From NCBI GenBank assembly GCA_000697335.1, contig JNEM01008716.1, forward strand, positions 1 to 22,719: a DNA stretch of 22,719 nucleotides. Direction: 5' to 3'. The number at the start of each line of letters is the position of its first letter. The first letter of the stretch is position 1. A program made the translations under genes and the position numbers. The notes under the pieces are model-generated. The model worked only from the letters and a program-made list of their open reading frames with translations, made no database searches and had not been told where the DNA came from. Shown here one piece after another: positions 1 through 11,711 of this stretch. The stretch comes from Conidiobolus incongruus B7586. Taxonomy: Eukaryota; Entomophthoromycota; Entomophthoromycetes; Entomophthorales; Conidiobolaceae.

Positions 1-628
1 TGAGGGTTCAGAGGTAAAATTAGACAAGATAAGATCAAGTATATAAAAGAGATAAGATAAGGTAAGCAGATATGATTGACAGTGTCACGATGATGACAAA
101 GTGATCTGATCTATGACAAAATAACTAAATTTAATATAGATCATATTATTTAATATTATATTTTATTTTTGTTTCTATTACTTTGAATAACTCTATTAGT
201 TGAAAAAGATAGTGGAGATCCAATATCATAAATAGTCTATATTATCCCTATTCCCAAAGCAGTTTTTCATTATTTTAATCAACTTTGTTGTAAAAATATG
301 ATATAAAATCCAGAAAATTTGAATATAGAATATATGTAATTTAGATAAAATTGACAAAATTTCCATTACTGAAAATACTCCCAATACAATAATCAAAAAA
401 GCTTAAATTATATCAGTTGTATAAAGTATAGTAATTGTATTGCAAATCTTAATTCAATACATAACATATGTTCAAAATACTCACTTGAAATCTTATTTTG
501 TGGCTAACTTTATTGAATTGAGAAATTTAGAATAACATATATTTAGAATTAATTTCACAAACCAACAATAATATATCATTTCATCCAATTTAGATAAAAT
601 TAATTAAAATAAAATAGTGGTTGATTTA
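1..628. other. AT-rich flank downstream of UFD2
   Basis: This is the 3' flank of the minus-strand UFD2 gene, and no reading frame or RNA gene was recognised in it. Its first 70 bases hold a cluster of GATAAG motifs around a TATAAAA, listed separately; these may belong to a neighbouring gene beyond the window edge. The rest is AT-rich sequence without long repeats. No canonical AATAAA was seen just after the UFD2 stop codon on the minus strand, so its 3' end cannot be placed. Confidence 0.6.
28..61. promoter_or_regulatory. cluster of three GATAAG motifs around TATAAAA
   Basis: GATAAG occurs at 28-33, 51-56 and 56-61 (the last two overlap by one base), and TATAAAA lies at 42-48 between them. 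GATAAG is the core site of fungal GATA zinc-finger regulators. The arrangement looks like a core promoter, but no gene starts nearby inside the window, so it would have to serve a gene to the left or a short transcript not recognised here. In AT-rich DNA such matches also arise by chance. Confidence 0.25.
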
Positions 629-3600
629 TTAGTATTTTTTCTTACTTAATCTTTCTTGGATAAAGGCATCGATTCTGGCCTTAAGCTCATCATCTGGAAT
701 CACCATATCGATAGTTAAAGGTTGACGATTAAAAGGATCAGTACTATCACTTAGCAGATGCGATTTGATGGTAGAAAGGTCAATGGTAATGCCTGACGTA
801 GGCAATTTGACGGGATTCCGCATCAAGGTAGACATCAAAGGATCTTCAAACTCAGGAGGGAAGTCTTGTAAAATTTCATCTTCCAGTTGTAAATCTTGGA
901 CTTTAGTTTCAACTTTTTTGACCAGTTGACCCAGTCTTTCTAAATAACTAGCGTTCTTCAAACCAAATTTGCCAAGAATGTTGATTGCTCTATCAAAGTA
1001 AGTTACTTTGAAGGATCTTTGGTCATTTGCCATAGCTTTAATGAAACGATCCGATTCTAAATTCAAGTAGATATCCATCAAACTACCTAGTAACTTTTTG
1101 GGGTTGAACTGGTACTTTTCTGGGTTATTGACCTTAAGCTCTGTACATTTAGGTCCTACTAGTCCACTTAAAGTATAGTTCAGCATAGCGGCCAAACGAT
1201 CGACAATTTCTTCAGATAAAAATGGTTTTCTATTCTCAAGGGTAAGATAGCCCAACATGGCAACATTTTCATTACTAAGAGCAACATAAGAACCAGCTTG
1301 ACGCTCATCGCTATGTAGAGTTTCTAATCTTTGTTCACGATGTTCTTGAGTTTCAGAATTCCATTGTTGGATATTATTCATTTCAGTTTGAATTGAATGG
1401 ATTTCTGAAAGTTTTGAAAGAGCTTCAAAGAGTAAGTGGGTAGTATCGTTCATTAATAAGTTAACAAATTTCACGAAGAAGTCCATGTTTTTGGCTTGTT
1501 CAGAGAGTCGTTGACGATGCTCATTGTGGTTCCAGAGCACTTTGAATATTAAAGCAATATTATATCTTACATTAAATTTATCGTGGAACTGTGAACTAAG
1601 ACCTGTATGTTCGACATCAACATAGAATTTCATCAGGGCTGGTAATAAATGAGCGAGTGCGAGCGGGTCTCCTAACAGAAGCGAGCCAATAGGAGACTCT
1701 GCGGGGCTATAATGGTTCATAACTGAATAAAATAAGGTTTCAACTAACTGAATCTTGGTGTGTGGATTTTTTATCAATTCAGAGTGGGTTAAAAAGGTAA
1801 TGATAAATGTGACCAGGTCTTGAGGAGATACAAGGGTGAAGGCTTTGGGATTATTCCTATAATAATGTCATTAGAAAGAAATCATAGATTCGAATGCTAA
1901 TATCTACTTGGCTTGGTAAAGGAAAAATTCCGAAATATCTCCAAGGTAATGCTCTGGAAGCATACAAAGTTGTGGAGATGGTTGTCCTTGAATTGGTAAC
2001 CTGTATTAAAACAAAATTTAAATATTGATAAAAAAATTAGATGTTATATTATATTACGTGATACGGGTTTGTGGATGTTGAGATGTGGGATCAACTAATC
2101 TAACTAACCAAGCACAAGCCAAGTTAAAAAACAAGAAACACGACTCAGTCAACCCCTCGTCCATCAAAATCAAATCAGTTGTTAATATACTCCCTTGAAT
2201 AGCCTTTAATTGCATCTGATATCTCTTAAGCATGAGAGCTTGATTAGGATTAGCTGATTCAGCACCTTGTTGTTCCAGGGTTTCAATTTGTTCTTGTAAG
2301 TATTCTTTCTCTCTTTGGAGCCTTCGATGCTTAGAGCATAATGTAAGATAGCCATAATGGAAGTAGCGATATGTAAGATGGAAGATATGGGATATGAAAT
2401 TGACATCTAAAATATAGGTTTAGAAAATCAGAGAAATACTCTAAATAATTAATTACTATTAGTGTAATTAGACTGTTTTACAAACTCTTCAACTTGTTCT
2501 TTGCTGGCATTGATTCTGACTGCATCTTTTAGATCAATTAAGTTAGATTTGGAAAAGTAGTCAGGATCGATTTTATGAATCTAAAAAATATATTAATTAT
2601 AATGAATATAAGTGCTAATAGATTATATTACGCTATTATGAAATCTATCAATGAAAGGTTGACAGAATTTTAATAAAATTAAATTCCAATTGACGATAAA
2701 ACGATCAGATGATACTTCAGCTGCATTGACCTAAAAAATCTTAATTAAAAGGTTTACTTGAAAATAATTGCGATATTTTACTTGAATACCATCTTTTTTA
2801 GTGTTACGATCAATGATGTCAGCTAATAATTTTAAAGTAGCATCTTTAGATTCGGAAGATGATCGAATAATTTGATTAACTAAATCAAATAAGGTATCCT
2901 ATTGATAGCTGGATTAGATGTTATATTTAAATAAATAATTTCATAGAAATATACCAAAATACGACTGAAAGTGAGTCTTAAACTAGAGTTTGTAGACTGA
3001 ATATCTTTGACTAATTCATGATTGTTATCAAAGAAAAATTTGAATGCAATTGGATTGGTCATATCGGATAAAACTGAGAGTCTGAATGCTGGGCCTAAAG
3101 CAATAGTTGATTCAATTTGGAGGGCACTTTGAAGATCAGATGCTGGCATCCAATTGGATAATTTGGGAAAATGGTTAGCGATGGTTTTGTGCTGAAGTAA
3201 AATAGTTAATGCCTAGAGATATTGATGTTAGATTAATATAAATTTGATAAATTATATATCTTACTTTTAAAGGAGTCCTGAAATCATCAGCAATTGTAAA
3301 CTTCATAAGGGCTAAATTAATGGCATTTACCAATGGATCCAAGATCTATTTAAATTATAAGTATAAATCACTTCTTCAATAAGAATAGTACTTACATTAA
3401 CGAGTTCATCGTCTTGAAAACGGTTATAAAGCTGAACAATGAATGCTTCTTGAATCATTCTATTATTGTCAGGCTCTAATACCATTCTATGAGCGAAACT
3501 TGGACAGTTGCTAAAATAATATTAATATAAATTATCAAGCATACTCCAAGCTTATTTACTATTCAGAATTGGGATACATATCAGGATATGAGATGGATAA

Positions 3601-4123
3601 ACCTATATAACTGACTAAAAGCTCCATAGTTTTATTCAAACTTTGAACTCTTTCTTCAACTACTTTGGGGTCCAAGTTTTTAGCTTTAACAACCATATTT
3701 TTTTTAATTTCGTGGCAACTTGCCCAACAATCGTAGAGATAGTCAAAAACGGTCGGTGTATTTGGTGGTAAATCGAGGAATAATCTGGATACTAAAGCCC
3801 CATCCAAAGTAGAAGAGGTTAATAAAAAGGGCTTCTCAACTAATACATAATTAGTAATGAATATTATCTTAGTATCAAGATACCTTACAATTTGCTTCTT
3901 CTAATTCTGAAGCAAATTGAGACAGATATAGCTGATTGGGATTATCAGTTGGCTATAATTGTGTTAAGCATAAGTAAATATAATATAAAGACAAGCATAC
4001 CTGTAAAGTAAAGCGAAAGATTCTAGTAAAAGCAGTGTTTTCCCACTGTTGCAAACTCTAAATTAAATTTTAATAAAATTAATTTTTATAATATTTTAAC
4101 TTGATTACTTTTGTATCAGACAT
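629..4123 (-). CDS. UFD2: Ubiquitin conjugation factor E4 (Ufd2-type U-box ubiquitin ligase)
   Basis: Ufd2 lengthens ubiquitin chains on substrates already carrying a few ubiquitins and works with the Cdc48/p97 pathway in nucleus and cytosol. I read 13 exons on the minus strand: 4123-4109, 4057-4001, 3952-3889, 3839-3560, 3510-3396, 3345-3265, 3212-2955, 2898-2782, 2730-2632, 2580-2457, 2406-2058, 2000-1908, 1856-629. They join in frame to 959 residues, close to the 961 of yeast Ufd2. Seen in the sequence: TRIFRF at 16-21 (family N-terminal motif), NFISHIFHLT at 406-415 and LPEHYL at 534-539 (Ufd2 core), and a U-box at about 883-955 with PEFEDPLM and DPFNRQPL. The U-box lacks zinc-binding cysteines, as expected. 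The start ATG opens a five-codon first exon. For intron 3 the donor GTAAGG at 3888 was chosen because the nearby GTATCT at 3883 would break the frame; for intron 11 the donor GTAATA at 2057 was preferred on the same ground. Identity is very secure; one or two exon edges are less so. Confidence 0.95.
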
Positions 4124-4901
4124 TATTTAGTTTGGGAAAAATTCAAAGGATTAAAAATTTAGTAAAATATAATTATGATAAATAATTTTTATGGAAGATA
4201 AGGTGTATAGGTTTGATATACTTTGGTTTGTATTTAATGAATGAGTTAAAGTTTGATGTAATTAAAATGCAGTCGTCATCATTAAATTATTTAAACTAAT
4301 TTAATAATTGATATAAAAAATGGGACATTTTAAAATATTTTTAATTAATTATTAGAAATCTAATTGAAATTATGAATATTTAAGTTTTTTCATCATTATT
4401 CTTTATATTTGAAAATAACAGTAGCGAGAATAGTTATAAACTGTTTTAATTGTTAAAATAAGATCAAGTTCAATCTAGATTTATAAGTTATTTCAATAAA
4501 TACAACAAAATAAAAACATCATTTTACAATACTCGATTCGCTATATAATAAATAATGAAATATATATCTCCTAATTCAATATCTTTAATTATTTCAAATA
4601 TTTCTGTAAAAAGAATGGCAAATTTAATTCTCGAAATAAATAAATAAATGAAAAGGTTGATATATTGAATATTGAATTATTCAAAATCATCATTTAATTT
4701 AAAAAATAGTTTATTGATGTTATTCAGAAACAAAATCAGGTTCTTGATTCATATTGGTATATATTATTCTATTGAATAAATCAGTTCACATTATAAGAGT
4801 AGCTCAATATTTTGTCAAAATTTTTTGAAATTTTATTAAGTCTAAAATTAAAATCTATATTAAACATATATGAAATGATATTAAAACCAAGGGTGATTAA
4901 A
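4124..4901. other. UFD2 promoter side and DBP3 3' flank
   Basis: This 778-bp intergenic stretch lies between two minus-strand genes in tandem, so it holds the 3' untranslated region of DBP3 at its right end and the UFD2 promoter at its left. It is strongly AT-rich. No convincing open frame, tRNA or repeat was found. Short frames near 4781-5026 are shadows or run-offs of the helicase coding region. Confidence 0.6.
4832..4837 (-). terminator. possible poly(A) signal AATAAA for DBP3
   Basis: On the minus strand AATAAA lies about 65 bases past the DBP3 stop codon, a sensible distance for a polyadenylation signal. The surrounding DNA is so AT-rich that the hexamer may be there by chance. Confidence 0.3.
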
Positions 4902-6476
4902 TTAATCAAAAGTAATTTTGGTAGGCTTAGCAGAAGGATCAATGTCTTTAAAGAAAGCACCATAAGCACCATGTTCCTTCTTCTTAACACTGGTTCCGAA
5001 TTTGAGTAAGGCTTCAGGAATTTCAACGTTGGCAGCTTTTAATACATTCACGAGAGATCCAGCATGTGCCTTATCGTGTTGAGTGAATAAAGTATGAGAG
5101 ATACCCTTGTTACCAGCTCTACCAGTTCTACCAATACGATGAATATATTCGTCAATAGTCAAGGGGAAAGTGTAGTTGATGACAACCTCTACATTGGGAA
5201 TATCCAAACCACGAGCAGCAACATCAGTAGCAACTAAAAGTGGAGATGAGCCATCTTTGAAAGCGTTAAGTGAATCAATTCTCTGGGCTTGAGTCATATC
5301 ACCATGAATAGCACGAACATTGTATCCGTTACGCTTCAATTGGCCTTCGACACGAGCAGCCTCTTTTTTATAAAGAACGAAAACAAGGACACGGTTCTTT
5401 CTTGAAGAGTGATATTTCTTCAAGAGTTGGATCAACTTCTTGTCTTTAGCAAATGGATCATCCAAAACCTCAACGAATTGAGACACATTCTTGTTGGCTT
5501 CCAAGTCATCTGAACCAATGGTTACTTTGACAGGGTTGTTCAGGAATTCGGAAGCGAGCTTACGGATGGATTCGGGCCAGGTGGCACTGAACATTACAGT
5601 TTGTCTATTGGGGCTAGTTTTTGAAAGAATCTCTCTGACTTCTTTTTCAAACCCAAAATCAAGCATTCGATCAGCTTCATCTAATACAGCGTAAGTGACT
5701 TCACTCAAATCACAAACACCTTCTTCAATTAAATCCTTGAGACGACCAGGAGTGGCGACTAATACGTGGGCGCCTTTTTTGAGCTCCTTTCTTTGGGCAT
5801 CTTTGGGAACACCTCCATAAAGGCAGACTGAAGAAATTGTGCAAAATTTGCTGAGTTCAGTGCAGGTTTCATAGGTTTGCATAGCTAATTCACGAGTGGG
5901 AGCGAGAACTAGAATAGTAGGACGTTTTTTGCTGAAATTTTCTTTTCTTTCAAGGTGCATCAAACCTGGAAGAGTAAAGGTTAAAGTTTTACCAGATCTA
6001 TAGGACTCAAATTAGCTTTTTTTAAAAAATAACAAGTAGAATATATACCCAGTTTCAGCAATACCAATAATATCTCTGTTGGATAATAAAATGGGCCAGC
6101 AGGATGATTGAATTGGGGTAGGAGTAGAGAATTTTTTGCAGAATTCCATAATTGATTTGGAAAAGCCAGCATATTCGAATTTAGTGATTGGCTTGTATTC
6201 TTGATCACTCTCAAGTGTGATGTTTCTTTCATCTCTGAATTTCTTAATTTCTCCAGCGGAAAGTTTGGCAATTTCAGGATGTTCAGAGTATTCAGATGCT
6301 ACTTGAGATTTTTCTTTCTTTTGCTTTTTAGATGGAGCATCATCTTCTAAAGTTTCTTTGCGTTTTCCTGCTTTTTCAGAAACTAAAGAAAGATCTTCTT
6401 GAACTTTCTTTTCCTTCTTTTCCTTTTTCTCTTTTTTAGATTTCTTTTCTTTCTTTACTTTAACTGAATTAGACAT
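4902..6476 (-). CDS. DBP3: ATP-dependent DEAD-box RNA helicase Dbp3
   Basis: Dbp3 is a nucleolar helicase that assists pre-rRNA processing for the 60S subunit. Two exons, 6476-6049 and 5997-4902, give 507 residues (yeast Dbp3 has 523). The N-terminus (7-24) is an almost pure lysine/glutamate tract, typical of Dbp3. Motifs in order: PTPIQ at 119-123 (Q motif), AETGSGKT 140-147 (motif I), PTREL 176-180, TPGRL 225-229, DEAD 249-252, SAT 280-282, VLVFVLYKK 346-354, [10 protein letters not shown] 399-408, and [10 protein letters not shown] 429-438 (motif VI). The tail, with [14 protein letters not shown] and a final KITFD, matches fungal Dbp3 better than Dbp2/DDX5. The single 51-nt intron (6048-5998) interrupts the glycine codon at position 143 inside the ATP-binding P-loop; its donor is GTATAT and it has GCTAAT before the TATAG acceptor. 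Transcription diverges from TOF1. All catalytic motifs are intact. Confidence 0.95.
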
Positions 6477-7211
6477 ATTGATAATTAATTATATTAAATT
6501 ATATCAATTATTAAAAATTCAATACTGATTTTTGAAAATTTTAATCTTATAAAATCAATGCTGGATTTATATTTTATGGGAATTTTGTCCCAAAATGGAA
6601 AATAATTGTTAAGATTGTTACATTGTTGAGTATATTATGGAATTATTAGATACAAATTAGCAGTGAAGTATGTTCAAAATAATTGATGGGATGAAAAAAC
6701 TATTTAATTTTTATATTAATTTTAATATTTTGACTTAATAATTATTCAATGATAAACATTATAATTCATTAGAAATAATAAATTGATGAAAATTTACAAT
6801 GGTTTTAAAACAATTATATAAATCCAGTCAAGGTCTTAGTCATTTAATCTTTAATATTATCTTTTAATTCAAAATTGTTTATATAATGATATTTTGATGT
6901 ATTGCTATTTTTTATTGCTTGAAAATTTGATAAAAGTGAAAATCGTTTAAATGATTGGATATTTATTGTAATAACACGAAGTAAAATTTTTTACCAATCA
7001 TTTCAAACCATCATGAAATTCATCACGAAAAATTAACCAATCATTTAATAGATAGATTTTGATATTTAAAAGATTAGAGTTATTATATTTGAGATCATTC
7101 TTTTATTAAATAAAATTAATTTTATTGGCAATATACTGAATAAGATAAAAATATAATATTCATCATTCATCAATATATTTAATTTTCAAATTTTAAACTC
7201 AACAAATTAAT
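6477..7211. promoter_or_regulatory. shared divergent promoter region of DBP3 and TOF1
   Basis: The start codons of the minus-strand helicase and the plus-strand TOF1 are 735 bp apart, so both promoters must lie here. The stretch is AT-rich and has no open frame of note. Its clearest feature is three copies of CCAATCATTT in the TOF1-proximal half, listed separately. Many TATA-like strings occur, but none can be singled out. Confidence 0.6.
6949..7046. promoter_or_regulatory. three CCAATCATTT elements (CCAAT boxes)
   Basis: The ten-base word CCAATCATTT occurs on the minus strand at 6949-6958 and on the plus strand at 6994-7003 and 7037-7046. The starts are 45 and 43 bp apart, near four turns of the helix. 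CCAATCA is the core bound by the NF-Y/HAP complex in fungi and animals. The copies lie about 165-265 bp upstream of the TOF1 ATG and 470-570 bp upstream of the DBP3 ATG. Function is inferred from motif and spacing only. Confidence 0.4.
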
Positions 7212-10153
7212 ATGAATTCTCTGACTGATGAATCTAATGAACTTCATTATCTTAAATCTGACCTTATGGCTCTATGTTCAGGCATCGGTGGCCTAGATAA
7301 TAATACTAAATACACCAGCGAAGAAGATGGTTCAGAGATTGCGCAGTATGTAGTAGAAGAAAATGCCTTAGGTATTGCATATTTTTCATCTTAATTTATT
7401 TTGACTAATTTTTTTAGAATGTTTAAAGGAAATCAAACATTTAATTAAAATTCAAACCAAGGAAAAGTATGGTACAGTGAGACTATTACTAGGTGAATGG
7501 AATATATTTCAAAAGGATCTAGTACCAATATTTTTAATCGAAGAAGAGGAGTTTTGGACTTTGAAATTACATAGTTTAGAACTAATGGTAATTTTAAGTT
7601 GGCCGATCAAGGATCTAGTAGAAGATTCCAATTTGGACGAATCCCTTTCTATTTGGAGTATGAAGACAAATTTAAAAGAACATTACAGAGTTTTGATGTC
7701 CTATAAAAGAAGTGTGATTCATAATACGCGCTTTTTCAAGCAACTTGTTAAGTTGCTAGTATTTCGTTTACAAAAATCTGAAAAATGGAGCGATGAAGAC
7801 AAGATGGTTTTCTTACAATGCTTAAATTTAATTAGAAATTTATTGGCTGTGGATGAAATTAATGAAAATCATTCTGAAGACACCATGGCCTCTCTAGTCA
7901 CTAATCTCCAAGGTCAGCTCTTTGAAAGATTGAAAGAATCTCAGTTCTTAGACCTATTGGTGGCTGTGGCTAGTTCAATTAATGATCCACAATATCAGTC
8001 ATTTTACCCTATTATCATGGATATTATCTATTACACTAATCGAGGATATAACCTAGATGAAATTACAATTGGATCAAAGTTACGCAACAGCAACAGTCAA
8101 ATGACTGCTACTATACGATCGAATGGAGAGCCCAAAAGACATTCCAGATTTGGAGGTACTTTTGAAGTTAAATTGCCAAATGGGAAATCTGCCTTATATC
8201 ACGATCATCAGTTAAAGGATTTGACCATGCTAGAAGAGGAAAAAAAGAGCAAAAATCAGTTCAGAAATAATAGAAGGTCAAAAGTAAGAATATAATTATT
8301 ATTTTTGCAACTTTTAAACTAAATTAATTTTATTGATAGGATATGGATCACAGAAGCCAGCCTAAAATGAACTCGGTTCAAAAAGATATTTTTGTCAATT
8401 TTTATCATAATTTGATTAAAGACGCTTTTCAAGGTAGTTTTAATCTACGGTTTTTTACACTCAAAAGCTAAACATAATTCCTATTAGAATTATACAAAGC
8501 AGGACAGCGTAATATTAATAATACAGGGTTAGATTCTCAATTGAGAATATTTAATTTGTTGAAAGTTTGCATTCATTTTGCAAATTATCATTGGAGCCTT
8601 GATGATAAGTGGCGTGTAAGCTTATCATTCACAATTTGATTAATTTCATCATATTTATCTTGATTTTAGGATATTCAATTAGTTGAGCTAGTAATGGAAT
8701 TGGTTACTCCTAAAAAATTAGTTCATGAAATAGTCACTCACATGATCGAATTTAAAGACACAAAGGTCAGTCTGTTGATTAATTTCCATTTTGGCTTTAT
8801 TAATTGAATTTTTAGAAATGGGGCCCTTTATATATCACTCTGGAGACGTTTTCTGAGTGGCTGAGATTAATATATAATCAAAGTAAATTCCCGCTTGATG
8901 AATACCCCCTTCTAAAAACACTCTCTGACCAAGTGCTTCATCATCTCTGTCACGATTACGCTAACTTACATATAATATCCCAACTGTATTCCAGTGATAT
9001 CCCTGTATATCTAATGCATGTTATAATTAAACTTACATTTTATTTTAATCAATCTGTCAAAAGAATGGTTTCTGATCGCGAAACCGTCTTTGTCCAGAAA
9101 AAGCGTCTACATCGTATCAAAAGAAACAAAACAACTGGTAAACAACCAAGAACACCCAGTCCACATCGAATTGCCAAAGGAAAACAGTTGGAAGGCACCG
9201 ATCCATTGCTCGATGAGAATAACCCGGACAGCTATAAAGAAATCCCAGTTCAGGATACCGCTCTAAATTCTCTGTTCAATAATGACGATGAACCTAACAG
9301 AATATCTGAATCTCAAGATGCTGAAAATTCTGACATTGAAAATGGATCGAATGATGAGGGTGATTTTGTTGAAGGAGTGTTTGACTTTAAAAAATATCTC
9401 TCGACATTTGCCACTGAGAGCGTTGTTCATTACCATATCGATTACCTGAATAGTATCTTGGATGAGACTGATAACCCGCTGATTGATTTTCAATTGCAGT
9501 ACGTCGCCAAGATGCTACACTCCATTGGAGTTGAGTCTGATTTTATCCCACTTTTACTGAAGGTATCTTATTTGCAAACTTACCAAAAAGCCATCGACAT
9601 TTTGGTCAAATGGGAGCTAGGTCATCTCAATGGTCCCATTCCTCGATGGCTCAAAGAATTGGTGAAATTGGTTGAGTTTGTCATAACACGATTGGTGGCG
9701 GAGCTACAGAAAGATCCTTGGTTGTTTGCCGAGCTTTTAATGAGCAAAAGCAAGCACTACTTTAAAAAAGAAGAGAAAAAAGGAAAAAAAACCAAAAGGA
9801 GGAAAACTGAAGATTTGGGCAATGACGATATTGGCGAAAGTTGGCTTGATATCTATCAAAATGACCAAACTTCCAATATTGATCATCTATTTTCTAATCT
9901 TCAATCTAACTCTGAAGAACCACAAGAACAAATCATTGCTTCCTTTACAAACCATCGGGAGCTCACTCCAGAACATGTCCCGGATCAAGGACTTGTCGAT
10001 GAATTAGGACTATTTGATGATATCAATCAGGCTAGTCCCATCAATCATCAAGATGATAAAGATGGTCAAGATTCCCCGATCCTTGGTCCAGTTCGTAAGA
10101 AGAGAAATGTTCTTGATGATTTCGACGATTTTGAAGAAGATATGTATTCTTAA
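7212..10153 (+). CDS. TOF1: Tof1/Timeless/Swi1 replication fork protection protein
   Basis: Tof1 (Swi1, Timeless) pairs with Csm3/Tipin, travels with the replisome, stabilises paused forks and supports checkpoint signalling. Six exons, 7212-7371, 7418-8283, 8340-8433, 8488-8615, 8670-8765 and 8816-10153, join in frame to 893 residues, a little shorter than fission-yeast Swi1. Seen in the sequence: GEWNIFQKDLVPI at 79-91 and RHSRFGGTF at 294-302, both signatures of the Timeless N-terminal domain; a helical N-terminal half; basic clusters at about 542-553 and 761-778 that could act as nuclear localisation signals; acidic, disordered stretches between them; and an acidic C-terminus (DDFDDFEED). 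The start ATG follows an AT-rich leader and opens a typical Timeless N-terminus. Introns are 46-56 nt; the donor of intron 5 is GTCAGT rather than GTA. The neighbour across the divergent promoter has an unrelated job. Confidence 0.93.
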
Positions 10154-10205
10154 ATTACAACTTGTCAATTATTTTAATATTCTGTAATGATATCTATTAT
10201 CCTTT

Positions 10206-10211
10206 AATAAA
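10206..10211 (+). terminator. possible poly(A) signal AATAAA for TOF1
   Basis: AATAAA lies about 53 bases past the TOF1 stop codon, a plausible position for the polyadenylation signal. It cannot be told from chance in such AT-rich sequence. Confidence 0.35.
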
Positions 10212-11686
10212 ACCTACCTAAATTGAATTTATTTTTTTTAAAACATATGAGTCTGGACTTTGCGAATAAACTTAATGTTTGATTATTAATAAAACTAAAC
10301 AGATTCAATGAATTATTATTTTAAATTTAATATTAAACATATTTATAAAATTTCTAAAATCAATTCAAATTAAAAATTTTCTACTCATATTGATAATATG
10401 GATAGCAATATTTAAAATTAATAAAATATTTATTGAATGAAATATATTTCAATTTTATTTAAAATCATAATTAACAAAAAGCTTTTGATATATATCATTT
10501 TAAATTTTCAAATATATTGAATATTAGATTATCCAAATAATATATCTTGCCTAGGATATGTTGCTTCAATATTTTTTATATTACCCGATTATATAGTTGG
10601 ATGATATAAAGCACTTAAATTTAATAGATTCAACGGTTGTAAGAATTAATCAGTTTACCGGGTATTATTAATTTTAAATAGTAAATATTTCAGGTCAACA
10701 AATTAATGGAAAGCAAAATATATCGGACTGGTTGCTTGATATACATTAATTATTTATTTTATCATTTAAATATTATAAAATATTGTTTAAAAATTAAAAT
10801 TTCTGTTTAGCTGACTTATTGGGTAAACTATAATTTGATAAATCAAGTTGTAATATTTTATGTAATGAATAAAACCTATCCCTTCTTAGATGTTCTTTGC
10901 CAAATATCAGGAGGAGTGAGATGCTTAAAATAGATTGATATGAACAGATATTCTGATTGCTTATGTTTTAACCTAATATAATATACAGAATTCAATCTAG
11001 AATCTTAAATTAAAATAATAATTTTTCACCTCCCTAATTCATGCATAACCAAGTGCAGTATGGAAATTATATAACAACTCAATTTCAGTTAGATTAGAAT
11101 TATAAAGAATAAACTGATTGAATCTTTCGAATATTCTAGTTAATTTAATATTAACATACAAGTTAATCATTTAAATATAAACATACCATTAAAATTTATA
11201 AACTGAAATATAAAGTTAATTTGAGAAAGTAATGCAAACTAATGATATATAAACATATGTGTTAGGGGAATAAATAAAATAAATAAAAGAGATTTCATAG
11301 GATTTCGGTCGGAGAAAATTGAGATCATAACTATATTAAGCTAAATTACTTATTCAGAGCATATCGAATTATTAAAGCACAATTTTATTTAATTTTTAAT
11401 TATATTAAAATTAAATTTAAAAGACGTTCTTATATATTATTAAAACATTATTTTCAGGAATATTTTATTTCAACTTATATCATATTTAATATTTAATATT
11501 TAAAAATTTATTTAATAAAATGATAAATATAATATTTTAACTATTTTGTTCTGATATTTTTTTATTTAATTATTTTTAAATATTTTTATTTAATCAATAT
11601 TAACATCCCTAATTATGATACCTATATCAATTGTCTAATAAAAGGCATCTTTACTAAATTTAGAGGTAGTAATCAATGTATATACA

Positions 11687-11711
11687 AATAATAATAACTG
11701 TTATTATTATT
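11687..11711. repeat. AAT/ATT trinucleotide palindrome
   Basis: An 11-base AAT-type run (11687-11697) is followed after a three-base spacer, CTG, by its exact reverse complement (11701-11711). It could fold into a hairpin or cruciform. It is probably a microsatellite product. Confidence 0.5.

Noticed and set aside
2206-2406. 66-codon minus-strand frame beginning MSISYPISSI
   Set aside because: It is an out-of-frame shadow of UFD2 exon 11. The frame giving NFISHIFHLT continues the Ufd2 core and joins cleanly to both neighbouring exons.
4812-5009. 65-codon plus-strand frame across the DBP3 3' end
   Set aside because: It is antisense to the conserved C-terminus of the helicase and low in complexity over its AT-rich half.
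9263-9493. 76-codon minus-strand frame inside TOF1
   Set aside because: It is antisense to the large last exon of TOF1, where the plus-strand protein is clear. There is no sign of an independent gene.
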